DNA of 64,000 nt from JAAYJK01 sp964501655 (GTDB lineage Bacteria > Bacillota > Syntrophomonadia > Syntrophomonadales > Syntrophomonadaceae): positions 62,001-126,000 of the forward strand of contig CAZCTN010000001.1 of the NCBI GenBank assembly GCA_964501655.1, given 5' to 3'. Below are positions 43,952-53,335 of the stretch, piece after piece (position 1 is the stretch's first letter; each line of letters opens with the position of its first letter). The notes under the pieces were generated by a model. It ran no database searches. It was not told the DNA's origin and saw nothing but the letters and a program-made list of their open reading frames with translations. The position numbers and the translations under genes are program-made.

Positions 43952-45061
43952 CTATCCTAGCTTTTTCTTAAACCGGGCGGTACTTATTCCCAGCATAAGC
44001 AGTGAAAACACCAGCAAAGCACTTACCTGGCCCAGCAGGTAAGGAAACCCGATACCTTTTAGAATAATGCCCCGTATGATATCCAGATAATAGGTAAGAG
44101 GAACCACATAACTGATGTAATAAATGACCTCCGGCATAGCCTGCCGCGGAAACATAAACCCGGAAAGCAGAATGCTGGGCAGCATCACGAAAAAAGCCAT
44201 CTGCATGGCCTGCATCTGGTTTTTGGCTAGGTTGGATATCGTAAGGCCCAGGCCCAGGGAAGCGGTAATAAAAAACAGGGTCAAGAGGTAGAGCTCCAGC
44301 AGGCTTCCCCGGATGGGAACCTGGAAGATCAAGCTGCCCACCAGCAAAGCTACGGTTATCTGCAGGTAACCCAGGACGATGTAGGGGATGATCTTACCCA
44401 GCATCAACTCATAAGTTCTCAAGGGGGTGACTATCAACTGTTCCAGGGTGCCCCGTTCCCTCTCGCGAACGATGGCCATGGCGGTTATTATTACCATGGT
44501 CATGGTTACAATAACCCCCAATATAGCCGGTACCATATAAAAGGCGGTTATACCATCAGGATTGTACCAGGGGCGTACTCTGATATCCAATGGAAGCAAG
44601 GTTTCCGCTCGGCTTTGCAGCATTATTTGCTGGGATTTGATAAGTCCGATGGAATTTGCCGTAGCAATGGCCTGGTTGGCTACCATGTTGTCGCTGGCAT
44701 CAACGATTACCTGTACCGGGGCCGATTCCTGCTGTTCCAGTTTTCGGGAAAAATCAGGCGGGACAATTATGCCTACCTGGGCCTGGCCGCTGTCTATATA
44801 CCGGGTAACCTGGTCATAACTGCCGGCTGTGTAAAGCACATGGAAATAGCCTGAAGCGGAAAAAGTATTCAGTAAATCCCGACTGTCGCTGGACAGGGAT
44901 TGGTCAAATACTACCGTAGGGATATGCTTAACCTCGGTCTGAATAGCGTACCCGAAGAGCAACAGCTGTACCAGAGGCAGCATAAAAATAAGCACCAGAG
45001 TCAGGCGATCCCGGCGCATCTGGATATATTCCTTCTTAATTACTGATAGAATCCGCATCAT
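43952..45061 (-). CDS. ABC-2 exporter permease (YbhS/YbhR-like)
   Basis: About 369 aa from ATG 45059-45061 (MMRILSVIKKEYIQMRRDR). One N-terminal helix, a large extracytoplasmic region, then five helices ending the protein; the ABC-2 signature EQLIVTPLRTYELMLGKIIPYI is present. The first codons overlap the end of the upstream ATPase gene, showing translational coupling. Transports drugs or other hydrophobic compounds with the two ATPases and HlyD-type protein. Only one permease is present, so it must act as a homodimer. Confidence 0.9.
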   Translation of the reverse strand: MMRILSVIKKEYIQMRRDRLTLVLIFMLPLVQLLLFGYAIQTEVKHIPTVVFDQSLSSDSRDLLNTFSASGYFHVLYTAGSYDQVTRYIDSGQAQVGIIVPPDFSRKLEQQESAPVQVIVDASDNMVANQAIATANSIGLIKSQQIMLQSRAETLLPLDIRVRPWYNPDGITAFYMVPAILGVIVTMTMVIITAMAIVRERERGTLEQLIVTPLRTYELMLGKIIPYIVLGYLQITVALLVGSLIFQVPIRGSLLELYLLTLFFITASLGLGLTISNLAKNQMQAMQMAFFVMLPSILLSGFMFPRQAMPEVIYYISYVVPLTYYLDIIRGIILKGIGFPYLLGQVSALLVFSLLMLGISTARFKKKLG

Positions 45062-45977
45062 GACTGTTGTTCCCTTCTTTTCTTCTGGCCAGTGCCAGAA
45101 ATACATCTTCCAGAGTAGGCTCGATTAATTCAGCCCTGCTTTCCGCTGTCTCCTCCAGCAGGGCCGTATTATGCTCCTCGTCCATCAGAATATGCAGGCA
45201 GCGTCCATGCAGACTGGCATCCATGATTCCCGGCACTTGGGCAAGTTTGTCCAGTAAATGAATTGGATTGTCGGCGGCAATTTTATACAGCCTACCTTCT
45301 ATCGCACTCCGTTTCAGGGCCGCTGGGTCATCCAAGGCCAGCAGCTTTCCCTGGTCAAAAAAAGCAATCTGTCCGCATCGTTCCGCTTCATCCATAAAAT
45401 GGGTACTAATGATTATGGTTTTGCCTTTCCCGGCCTCTTCCTGAATAATATTAAAAAATGAGCGCCGGGAAGCTGGACTCACCCCGCTGGTTGGTTCGTC
45501 CAGGAAAATGACCCGAGGGTCGGATATTATCGCACAGGATAGAGCCAGCCTTTGCTGATACCCCTGGCTCAAATTGGCTACCAATGTATGTTCTCGCCCC
45601 TGCAGGTCAGCCAGGGACATCATTTCGGCAATTCTACCGCGGCGGGTTTTAGCCCCCAGACCATATATCCCGGCATAAAAGTTCAGGTTCTCCCATACGG
45701 TTAAGTCGTGATAAAGACTGAACTTCTGCGACATATAGCCCAGATTCTCTTTAATTTTCTCCGGATTTTTGACCAGGTCATAACCAAGTACCGATCCGCT
45801 GCCGGAACTGGGTTCGAGAATGCCGCATAACATCCGGATAGCGGTGGTTTTGCCAGCCCCATTGGGACCCAAAAAAGCGCAGATATCACCCGGCCTGATA
45901 CTCAGATTTATGTTATCAACCGCAACAAAAGAGCCGAATTTCTTGCTTAAATTAGTAGTAACAATGCTATACTCCAT
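45036..45977 (-). CDS. ABC exporter ATPase 2
   Basis: About 313 aa from the ATG at 45975-45977 (MEYSIVTTNLSKKFG), which has aggagg nine bases upstream. Walker A GPNGAGKTT, signature LSQGYQQRLAL, Walker B VIFLDEPTSGV and H-loop IISTHFMDEAE. It overlaps its neighbours at both ends. Two separate ATPases here correspond to the two halves of the fused YbhF of enterobacteria. Confidence 0.92.
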   Translation of the reverse strand: MEYSIVTTNLSKKFGSFVAVDNINLSIRPGDICAFLGPNGAGKTTAIRMLCGILEPSSGSGSVLGYDLVKNPEKIKENLGYMSQKFSLYHDLTVWENLNFYAGIYGLGAKTRRGRIAEMMSLADLQGREHTLVANLSQGYQQRLALSCAIISDPRVIFLDEPTSGVSPASRRSFFNIIQEEAGKGKTIIISTHFMDEAERCGQIAFFDQGKLLALDDPAALKRSAIEGRLYKIAADNPIHLLDKLAQVPGIMDASLHGRCLHILMDEEHNTALLEETAESRAELIEPTLEDVFLALARRKEGNNSHDADSISN

Positions 45978-46926
45978 TGACAGGGACCTCCTGGACATAT
46001 TTCAAGCTATTAGGGTTTCTCTGCCGTCGTGGTTCAGCCAGGAAGGCAAATACATCCTCCATCCCTGGGGTTATATAACTGATGTTAAGGTCCAAGACTC
46101 CCCTGCCGACAGCGTAAGACCTTAGAAGCGAAATGGCCTGCTGTTTATCTTTTAGCAGCAGATGAAAGCGTTTTGAATAGTAGGAGGAGTCAATTACCTG
46201 CATACAATCATCAAAAAAATAAGGATCGCTGATATCTGCTCGGACTTCCACTACCCGCTGGATAAATAAATCTTTCAGAGCCGTGGGGGAGTCGCATTTT
46301 ATCAACTGGCCAGAGTTGACCAAAGCTACTCGATGGCAGAGCTCTGCTTCATCCATGTAAGGAGTGGATACCAGGACGGTGATGTTGTTTTCGTTTAGCC
46401 GGTAAAGAATCTGCCAGAATTCCTTGCGTGACACGGGGTCCACGCCATAAGTCGGCTCATCCAGAATCATTAGTTCTGGTCGGGTCATTAGGGCTGAGGT
46501 AAGGGCCAGTTTCTGCTTCATTCCCCCGGAAAGATTATCCGCCAGGCGGTTTTCAAACCCAGACAGACCTGTTATCCGAAGCATTTCTTCCGAGCGCTGG
46601 CGTACAGTTTTCTTATCCAGGCTGTATAGAGAAGCGAAGAAATTTATATTTTCCGATATGGTCAGATCTCCATAAAGGCTGAATTTCTGCGGCATATAAC
46701 CCAGTCTTTCCCGGGGGAAGCGGGGGGCCGGAATCCCGCCGATAGTAATAGAGCCCGTATCTGGATCTAACAGATTGCATACCATGCGCAGGAAAGTGGT
46801 TTTGCCGGCTCCGTCCGGTCCTACCAGGCCGAAGATCTCCCCTTGATTTACCTGGATGGACAGTTGGTCTACAGCCAGCACCTTGCCGAATCTTTTACTC
46901 ACCCCTTCTGCTCTAAGCATCTGCAT
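45967..46926 (-). CDS. ABC exporter ATPase 1
   Basis: 319 aa. Walker A GPDGAGKTTF, signature LSGGMKQKLAL, Walker B LMILDEPTYGVD, switch region VSTPYMDEAE (the His is replaced by Pro/Tyr: STP instead of STH), so this half may hydrolyse ATP poorly, as is common for one site of a paired ABC. Overlaps the HlyD gene by 14 bases and the next ATPase by 11. Confidence 0.92.
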   Translation of the reverse strand: MQMLRAEGVSKRFGKVLAVDQLSIQVNQGEIFGLVGPDGAGKTTFLRMVCNLLDPDTGSITIGGIPAPRFPRERLGYMPQKFSLYGDLTISENINFFASLYSLDKKTVRQRSEEMLRITGLSGFENRLADNLSGGMKQKLALTSALMTRPELMILDEPTYGVDPVSRKEFWQILYRLNENNITVLVSTPYMDEAELCHRVALVNSGQLIKCDSPTALKDLFIQRVVEVRADISDPYFFDDCMQVIDSSYYSKRFHLLLKDKQQAISLLRSYAVGRGVLDLNISYITPGMEDVFAFLAEPRRQRNPNSLKYVQEVPVNGV

Positions 46927-47911
46927 CTCCTGAAATGAATACGACGTCGGCCGGCATGCCTGGTTTTAAGAGACCGGCTGTATTATCTACCGCAAGTTTG
47001 ACCGCAAAAACAACATTGGTCCTTTCCTTTTTAGTCTGTATAGTTTTAGGGGTGAATTCTCCCTGGGAGGCGATAAATACAACCTGGCCGGGAAAAGCTT
47101 GATCGCTCCCGCTGATATAGATGTGGGCACACTGGTTCAGTTTGATTCGAGGCAGGTCGTCTGTAGGAATGTATACTTTAATCCACATGTCCTGAAGGTT
47201 GGTTATACGCAGCAGTGAACTGCCCACCGGAACATATTCACCGCTGCTGCAGTTCTTGCTGCTAATTACTCCATCTATAGGTGAATAGATATATAAATCC
47301 TCCAGTTGAGCGTCAGCTGCCTTCAAGACTGCCTTGCTGCGCTCCAATTCTGCTGCCGCTGCTTCAATCACCGCCGGGCGGGAGCCCGCCTGCAAAAGGC
47401 TTAAACGAGCTTCGGCGGCTTCCAGTTGAGATGCGGCATTATCTTTGCTCAGCTGCAGTTGCTGCAGGTCTGCTTCTGATATGGCACCGGCTTCAAATAA
47501 AAGCCGGTTTCTCTCCAGATCGATATCTATCTGCTCCAGATTGGCCCGGGCGATACTGACATTGGAGGAGGCTTCCCTAATCTCCTGGGTCCGGGCTCCG
47601 GACCGCAGATTTTCCAGATTGGCTTCCAGAGCAACGACCGTAAGGGCATCGCGTTCCCTTTGAGCCAACAGATCGGGCCGGGAAAACTCAGCCAGCAGTT
47701 GCCCCTTGCTTACCGTTTCACCTTCGTCTCCGGCCAGGTTGATCAGGGTGCCGCTGATACGGGCAGTTAGCTTGATGGACTCCGCCTCAATAGTGCCGCT
47801 GGCCTCCAGATAATCAGGAACGGAGGGGTAATAATAATGGTAAGTCCAGAAGGAGGCTCCTCCCAGCAAGCTCAAAATGATAACTATTATAATCGGCTTT
47901 TTAACCTGCAT
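46913..47911 (-). CDS. HlyD-type membrane fusion protein (YbhG-like)
   Basis: About 332 aa from the ATG at 47909-47911 (MQVKKPIIIVII), with ggagggggaagc before it. N-terminal membrane anchor, biotinyl-lipoyl half (ARISGTLINLAGDEGETVSKG), long coiled-coil hairpin (about 90-200) and beta-barrel (SGEYVPVGSSLLRI). First gene of the exporter operon. An adaptor in a Gram-positive-type cell would act at the membrane or wall. Confidence 0.9.
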   Translation of the reverse strand: MQVKKPIIIVIILSLLGGASFWTYHYYYPSVPDYLEASGTIEAESIKLTARISGTLINLAGDEGETVSKGQLLAEFSRPDLLAQRERDALTVVALEANLENLRSGARTQEIREASSNVSIARANLEQIDIDLERNRLLFEAGAISEADLQQLQLSKDNAASQLEAAEARLSLLQAGSRPAVIEAAAAELERSKAVLKAADAQLEDLYIYSPIDGVISSKNCSSGEYVPVGSSLLRITNLQDMWIKVYIPTDDLPRIKLNQCAHIYISGSDQAFPGQVVFIASQGEFTPKTIQTKKERTNVVFAVKLAVDNTAGLLKPGMPADVVFISGDADA

Positions 47912-48083
47912 GCTTCCCCCTCCGTTAATCATAAGCGCCGCCATAAAAATGGGGCGATAAGAGGTACCCCGCTTTTTTAAGGGACCGGGTCTCTATTTAC
48001 TCAACCTGCCCCGGCTTCCAATTCACCGTCTGTTGAAGCCGCGGGCAAAAAAACGTATCCGGTAGGTATACCAAAGGCACATT

Positions 48084-48115
48084 ATTAGTATACCTGGTAT
48101 ACTAATGCCAGTCAA
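48084..48115 (-). promoter_or_regulatory. Sigma-A promoter overlapped by TetR-type operator
   Basis: Minus-strand promoter TTGACT (48110-48115), 17-base spacer, TATACT (48087-48092). A perfect palindrome with 11-base arms attagtatacc / ggtatactaat around one central base (48084-48106) covers the spacer and -10 box. A half-site (taggtatacc) lies at 48063-48072. Classic repressor-blocks-promoter layout for the exporter operon and its TetR gene. Confidence 0.85.
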
Positions 48116-48126
48116 TAAGTGCCGTT

Positions 48127-48165
48127 AAAAAAGGTTCCCTGATCTCTTATTTGGGTCAGGGAGCC
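48127..48165 (-). terminator. Rho-independent terminator of the small HTH gene
   Basis: Stem ggttccctga / tcagggagcc (48133-48165); on the minus strand the T run comes from ttaaaaaa at 48125-48132. It is 15 bases after the stop at 48181. Confidence 0.85.
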
Positions 48166-48180
48166 TTCTCAGCGGCCTGG

Positions 48181-48360
48181 TTACAGATAAGGGGTTACCC
48201 TGGATTTCATGGGCTCGCGAATATCTTTTAACCTGAGATCATCTATCTTAAGTATTTCCACCGTATCAACTTTTGCCATGGCAGCCAGCTCACGGGCGGT
48301 AAAACCCTGTTTGCGGCGCAACTCACGGATCGTTTTATGTTTCTTGCCCCATTTGAACAT
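48181..48360 (-). CDS. Small HTH protein (59 aa)
   Basis: ATG at 48358-48360 with ggagg nine bases upstream, TAA at 48181-48183. The protein (MFKWGKKHKTIRELRRKQGF...) contains a helix-turn-helix-like segment QGFTARELAAMAKVDTVEI (about residues 18-36) resembling an XRE domain shortened after the recognition helix. It has its own terminator, so it is probably real. Function unknown; could be a small regulator. Confidence 0.8.
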   Translation of the reverse strand: MFKWGKKHKTIRELRRKQGFTARELAAMAKVDTVEILKIDDLRLKDIREPMKSRVTPYL

Positions 48361-48614
48361 TGATAAAACCTCCGTCGATTATCCTTTTGATTCCCAAATC
48401 CGCCTGCTGATTCTGTATAATATAATACATGATTTATCATTAATCCGGCAGTATTAGTTGGTTTCCTGCAATAATTGCTGCTCTGACTTTTGGCAGCATA
48501 TCCCTTGCCAGTGCTCTGAGCATAGTGAACCAACAGCATCCTGAACAGTGGATGGGCTAAAGCCTTGGAGGCAAACGGCCGGGGTAAAAACCTAGTGAAG
48601 GGAACAGGGCCGCA

Positions 48615-49391
48615 GTGGAAATACATATTCTAGCCAGTGGCAGTACCGGTAATGCCGCAATTTTCAAATTTGGAGATACTACTTTGCTGATTGATGCAGG
48701 CATTAGCGCCCGCAGGATCGAACAGGGGATGGCTGAGGCCGGACTCAAAGCCGGTGACCTGGATGGGATTTTGATAACTCATGAACATACGGATCATGTC
48801 AGGGGTTTGGATGTCCTGGTTCGTCGTCACCAAATACCTGTGTATACCCGGACCAAAACCTGGGATCAACTACCCTGCAGGCACAAGTTGGAGCCCGAAT
48901 GCTGCCGGGAAATAGGCGGAGAGTTCAGTATCGGAAAGGTTGGTATACAGGCTTTTGATATTTCTCATGATGCTGCAGATCCGGTAGGATTTACTTTCAG
49001 GTACAGGAACAGGAAAGCAGTCATAGTTACTGATCTGGGAGTAGTAACCCCGGTAGTGGAAAAAGCTTTGGAGCAAGCCGAGGCAGCAGTAATAGAAGCC
49101 AATCATGACCTGGATATGCTGGAAAATGGGCCTTACCCGCAGTTCCTCAAACAGAGGATAAAGAGCAGCAACGGCCATCTCTCCAATGCCAATGCGGGGC
49201 GATTGCTTTCTCGCCTGGATTGCCGGCCAGGAATGCAGGTTTTTCTGGCTCACCTTAGCCGGCAAAATAATCATCCCGATCTGGCTGAAAAGACGGTAAA
49301 AAATTTTCTTAGCAGCAGTGGATGCCAGGTGGGAATTGACATCATATTGCATCAAACCTTTCCGGACTGCCGAACCAGCGTCAGAGTATAA
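48615..49391 (+). CDS. MBL-fold hydrolase, YycJ/WalJ family
   Basis: 258 aa metallo-beta-lactamase-fold protein. Typical start EIHILASGSTGNAAIF, zinc motif ITHEHTDHVRGL (about residues 55-66), and HLSNANAGRLL later. YycJ proteins are thought to be 5'-3' DNA exonucleases linked to repair and cell-wall/replication coordination; the usual walRK neighbours are not here. GTG start. Its 3' end overlaps the convergent SLH gene by 11 bases. Confidence 0.88.
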   Translation: MEIHILASGSTGNAAIFKFGDTTLLIDAGISARRIEQGMAEAGLKAGDLDGILITHEHTDHVRGLDVLVRRHQIPVYTRTKTWDQLPCRHKLEPECCREIGGEFSIGKVGIQAFDISHDAADPVGFTFRYRNRKAVIVTDLGVVTPVVEKALEQAEAAVIEANHDLDMLENGPYPQFLKQRIKSSNGHLSNANAGRLLSRLDCRPGMQVFLAHLSRQNNHPDLAEKTVKNFLSSSGCQVGIDIILHQTFPDCRTSVRV

Positions 49392-50958
49392 CTGAGATTT
49401 CTGTCAGGACCCCATCCTTAATGGTTAATTCCACCATATCCTCCGCTGCTATATCTGCAAGTAAGGGTTGGTCTATTTCCGGGATGGTAATAATTACATC
49501 TTCAGCCACGCTATATGTCTGGAGACTGCCTTGGGCATTTACTACCAGCAGTCGTTTGCCGGGGTCAACCACGACCACCTTTCCGCTTAAGGTCAATTCC
49601 TGCCGGGCTTTGAGCAGTTCGATTTTGTTAACATAAGAGCCCCTGACGGTTATCTGCACCTCATCCCCTATCTGCAGGTCAGCAATGGAAGGGAAGCGCA
49701 TTCCGGCTATGGTCACTGCCAGATCGGAACCGTAGAGATAGGATGAAAAGTGATCAGATGAGTCCTTGAGAATAATCAACTGCTGTTCAGTAACCAGATC
49801 GTATATAATCCGATCATATACACCGACTTGATCGGCATTATACACTGCCATGGTGATGATTACTCCCCGGGAATTGGCAGTCAACTGAACCTGGGTACCG
49901 GCAATAATATTTTTAAAAGCGTAACTCTGTCCGGTTTGATCGATACAGGAAGAATTATTATCCCAGGTGTGGGAATACACTTGGTCGCCACTGTCCTTCA
50001 CTACAATCAGGTTTTGAGCTTCTATAATATGGAGGACAGTTCCTATAATAGTTCCGTCTGATTCGCTGCCGGGGTCCAAAACCGCCAGGTATTTGATCTG
50101 GGAATCAAAGGCTATCAATTCAACCCGGTCGTTAATGCTCAATCCGGATACCTCCATGATCCTGGCACCGGAGTCAAAGAGGGAGGTATCCTCATTGAAG
50201 TATAAAGCCGCGGCGTTTCCGTTAATAGTGAGGGTCACGGCAGAACCGCTGAGATCAATAACTACCCCTTCTTTTATGGTCTCAGACAGATCCAAATAAG
50301 GCTGGCTGTTACTGAGCATGGTGGCGGCCTGGGCTCGGGTGACTGACTGCAGAGGCTTCATGGTGTTATCAGGAAAACCGTTAATGAGGGAGTACTTAAC
50401 CCCGGCATTGATATAACCCAGTGCCCAGCGGGGAATATCGGCGAAATCAGTGAAAACGGGAGTCTGATGCGAAAGATCAATGGCTTCGGCATCCTTGCCA
50501 ATCATCCTTACCATTAACTGGGTAATCCAGGCCCGGTTGGCGGGGGCGTTGGCATTAAAATTATTCTCCTCCGGAACAATCATTCCTTGCTGAATGGCAT
50601 AAAGCAATTCCTTTTTATATTTGGTGCGGGCCCATTCCGGCACTTCTATGGCTAGTTTTTGGGTGTCATCCACCGAGGCAATGGCTGCTTCCCGACTCAG
50701 GTTTCTCACAGCCAGCAACAGTGCTTCCAACTGGGTCACCTGGCGGTCAGGCTTAAAGGAACCATCCTCATATCCGGTTATGACCTGTCGGCAGTTAAGC
50801 TTGGTGATATGTTTCAGAGCCCAATGGTCCGGGGAGACATCTTCAAAGGGACTGACAGCAGCGGTACAGGGAAGAGAAATACTGCCGGTCAAGATTGATA
50901 GCATCAACAGCAGGCAACAAAATCCAGCTATTCTTTTCCTAGGAATTCCACTAAACAC
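49381..50958 (-). CDS. SLH-domain secreted protein
   Basis: About 525 aa from the GTG at 50956-50958 (MFSGIPRKRIAGFCCLLL), with aaaggagcgag upstream; a longer frame to 50991 lacks a ribosome site. Signal peptide ends near CTAAVS. Two to three SLH modules follow (about 35-220: FEDVSPDHWALKHITKL, VITGYEDGSFKPDRQVTQLEA, FADIPRWALGYINAG). The remaining 300 residues are repetitive small beta domains with pairs like VVKDSGDQVYSHTW and ILKDSSDHFSSYL. A structural wall protein. Confidence 0.88.
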   Translation of the reverse strand: MFSGIPRKRIAGFCCLLLMLSILTGSISLPCTAAVSPFEDVSPDHWALKHITKLNCRQVITGYEDGSFKPDRQVTQLEALLLAVRNLSREAAIASVDDTQKLAIEVPEWARTKYKKELLYAIQQGMIVPEENNFNANAPANRAWITQLMVRMIGKDAEAIDLSHQTPVFTDFADIPRWALGYINAGVKYSLINGFPDNTMKPLQSVTRAQAATMLSNSQPYLDLSETIKEGVVIDLSGSAVTLTINGNAAALYFNEDTSLFDSGARIMEVSGLSINDRVELIAFDSQIKYLAVLDPGSESDGTIIGTVLHIIEAQNLIVVKDSGDQVYSHTWDNNSSCIDQTGQSYAFKNIIAGTQVQLTANSRGVIITMAVYNADQVGVYDRIIYDLVTEQQLIILKDSSDHFSSYLYGSDLAVTIAGMRFPSIADLQIGDEVQITVRGSYVNKIELLKARQELTLSGKVVVVDPGKRLLVVNAQGSLQTYSVAEDVIITIPEIDQPLLADIAAEDMVELTIKDGVLTEISVIL

Positions 50959-51113
50959 TTTACTCGCTCCTTTTTTCTGATCCGGATACATTCTGCCAAA
51001 ACAACAAAACTGCAGTATAAAATATCCATAATAAGATGCTTCTACCCAATAGTATCAAATCCCTGCCCACTGCCAGAAATTGTCCAACGGACTTTTTCCG
51101 GGTCGCTATTCCC

Positions 51114-51635
51114 TTAAGCTTTGACGACTTCGGGATAATCAACCCCAAAGGTATCTACGCTGACTTTTAATATCCTTTGATCCTCCAGCGGTCTATCCAT
51201 CCGGTTTCTTTTGCTGTTTACAATCGCCTCTGCCAATTCCATGCCTTCTATTACCTGGCCAAAAGAGGCATACTGTCCATCCAGATGGGGGGATTTGGCC
51301 ACCATGATGAAGAACTGCGATCCGGCAGAATTCGGCGCTGCGGTTCGGGCCATGGACAGAACTCCGCGGTCATGTTTAAGCTCGTTCTTGAAACCATTGC
51401 TGGAAAATTCGCCTCTAATGGAATAACCCGGGCCGTCCATTCCTGTTCCATCCGGACAGCCGCCCTGAATCATGAAACCAGGTATGACCCGGTGAAATAT
51501 CAGCCCGTCATAGAAACCTTGGTTAACCAGAGAGATAAAATTGCTTACTGTATTGGGAGCAATCTCCGGATATAATTCGGCTTTGATAATGCCGCCATTT
51601 TCCAATTCAAATGTTGCCAGTGGATTCTTGTTCAT
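51114..51635 (-). CDS. Peptidyl-prolyl cis-trans isomerase (cyclophilin)
   Basis: 173 aa cytosolic cyclophilin. Catalytic Arg in FHRVIPGFMIQGGCPDGTG (about residue 50), then GVLSMARTAAPNSAGSQFFI. No signal peptide. The short N-terminus (MNKNPLATFELENGGIIKAEL) is that of bacterial PpiB types. Confidence 0.93.
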   Translation of the reverse strand: MNKNPLATFELENGGIIKAELYPEIAPNTVSNFISLVNQGFYDGLIFHRVIPGFMIQGGCPDGTGMDGPGYSIRGEFSSNGFKNELKHDRGVLSMARTAAPNSAGSQFFIMVAKSPHLDGQYASFGQVIEGMELAEAIVNSKRNRMDRPLEDQRILKVSVDTFGVDYPEVVKA

Positions 51636-51750
51636 CTAATCTTCCTTTCTCGCCTTTTTTTACCTAACATTATACCAGAACCTGCAGGAGTTTATGCTCA
51701 TAACCGGGGAAGATAAGAGTTGTGAAGGCCTGGGGAGACGCTGCTGCCCT

Positions 51751-51795
51751 TTCAGACCAGCTTCAAGGAGTTGCTGTTGGCCCATGGGGAGATTA
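51751..51795 (+). repeat. Interspersed repeat, copy B
   Basis: Related to 43315-43360. It lies within the non-coding part upstream of the HD-GYP gene. Confidence 0.5.
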
Positions 51796-51933
51796 GGAGA
51801 TGAGGAGAGAGTATGTTTATGCCTGCCCCGGCTCCTAAAGGCATTTCGCCGGGGAAAGCAAATAATTCCGGCAGGTAGGAAAAATGCCGGGAATAGAGAA
51901 TTACTAATAAAAAGACTGGTGAGTGGTGTTATT

Positions 51934-53124
51934 ATGCAGACTAAAAATGTTATAGTGATCGGTTTGATAATCACTTCCTTGCTTACTGCGCTGATTCTGG
52001 CTGGTGTGCCTGCCCTGGCAGCAGCCTTCATAGTTCTGGCCATTGGATTGACAGCGACCTTCTATGCCGGGCTCAGCCAGAATAGGATTGAATATATTGC
52101 AGAACAGCGTCAGATTCTGGAGTTTAGCCGCAGTGTAATCAGCAAGGGGGATCATAATGAAATTAAACGGGTCACGGCCAAGTATGCAGCAAGAATAGTT
52201 CCCTGTGAGAAGGTTATCATATGGAGTCAGCAGGAAAAGGATGAACCGGATTTTGACCGGGAGGCTCTTCTGTTCATTGAGAATCGGGTAAAGGATAGCA
52301 GGACCTGCCTGTCCATAGACGAAATTCATCCTGCACCTTCGGGCTTAGATATATCAGGCCAAGTACATTCTCTGCTGGCCCTGCCGCTTTATAACCGATT
52401 GGATTGGCACGGGGTTTTGATCATGGTTAACCGTAAACTGCCTGCTCCTGTCAAGCCCCGGCAGATAGAACTGCTGACTCAGTTAACCGAACAGTTCTCC
52501 TGGGCAGTCTCGCAGCTGCTGCAGGCTCAGATACAGCCCGCCCGGCAGTTAGACCTTATAAAGGCCCTGGTTAGAGCTATCGAAGGTCAGGAGCCCAACT
52601 TTGACCGTCACAGTGAGACAGTGGCTGAAATCAGTGGTCTGCTGGGGGAGAAGCTTGGTTTGATTGAGACTGAACGGCAAGAGTTGTATTATGCCGCTCT
52701 TTTGCATGACATCGGTAAAATTGGACCGGATTTCCGGGAGGATAATGAAGCAGCAGAAACGGATGTATCAGATCACGCCATCCGCGGGGCGGCTATATTA
52801 GAGGACATCCCGGCCTTGAGGACAGCGGCCGAGAGCATACGCTGTCACCACGAACGTTATAATGGCAGCGGACCGGCAGGATTGGCAGGTACGGAGATTC
52901 CATTTTACGCCCGCATTATATCTGTTGCCGATCTTTATGACGCTCTGACCAGATTGTGTCCGGAAGAAGAACGGATGACTCCGGTTCAAGCAGTTCGGGT
53001 GATAAAAAAAGCTTCCGGATCTCTCCTGGACCCTCTGGTGGTGGTAGCCCTGGAAGAAATTCAAGATCGGCTCAATCAGGATGGGTACCAGGATAGTACT
53101 GAGCCAATTGCGAGGAAGATATAA
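51934..53124 (+). CDS. Membrane-anchored GAF/HD-GYP-like phosphohydrolase
   Basis: About 396 aa from the ATG at 51934 (MQTKNVIVIGLIITSLL); the frame extends upstream to 51694, but that part is non-hydrophobic, covers a repeat and lacks a good ribosome site. Two membrane helices (about 5-50), a GAF-like domain (about 65-205) and an HD domain (about 215-380) with LLHDIGKIG and HHERYNGSGPAGLAG. The HHE and HD residues are intact, but the GYP motif (DGSGYPxGL) is shortened to NGSGPAGL, so c-di-GMP hydrolysis is uncertain. Confidence 0.85.
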   Translation: MQTKNVIVIGLIITSLLTALILAGVPALAAAFIVLAIGLTATFYAGLSQNRIEYIAEQRQILEFSRSVISKGDHNEIKRVTAKYAARIVPCEKVIIWSQQEKDEPDFDREALLFIENRVKDSRTCLSIDEIHPAPSGLDISGQVHSLLALPLYNRLDWHGVLIMVNRKLPAPVKPRQIELLTQLTEQFSWAVSQLLQAQIQPARQLDLIKALVRAIEGQEPNFDRHSETVAEISGLLGEKLGLIETERQELYYAALLHDIGKIGPDFREDNEAAETDVSDHAIRGAAILEDIPALRTAAESIRCHHERYNGSGPAGLAGTEIPFYARIISVADLYDALTRLCPEEERMTPVQAVRVIKKASGSLLDPLVVVALEEIQDRLNQDGYQDSTEPIARKI

Positions 53125-53168
53125 AGATAATCAGCCCAAGGGAGGCTAAAATATTCGAGACATTCAGA

Positions 53169-53241
53169 ATCAAGGGCATGTGCTGGGTAGGCGGCGTTGG
53201 CCCTTGATCTTTATTTATAAGAGAATAAAGGTTTTTTATTA
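53169..53241 (+). terminator. Tandem terminators after the HD-GYP gene
   Basis: Stem atcaagggc / gcccttgat (53169-53208) followed by ctttattt; then a second small stem ctttatt / aataaag (53209-53230) followed by gttttttatt. Confidence 0.75.
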
Positions 53242-53335
53242 TAGCTCCGATATTGAATTTATAGAGCTGGTCAAAACAATCAATATATGCAGATTTTAAG
53301 ACTGCAGGAGCTATTATAAAAATGGATGTGAAATT

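Noticed and set aside
51694..51933. N-terminal extension of the HD-GYP gene
   Set aside because: Contains an interspersed repeat, is Cys/Arg-rich without homology, and the membrane helix starts naturally at the ATG at 51934.
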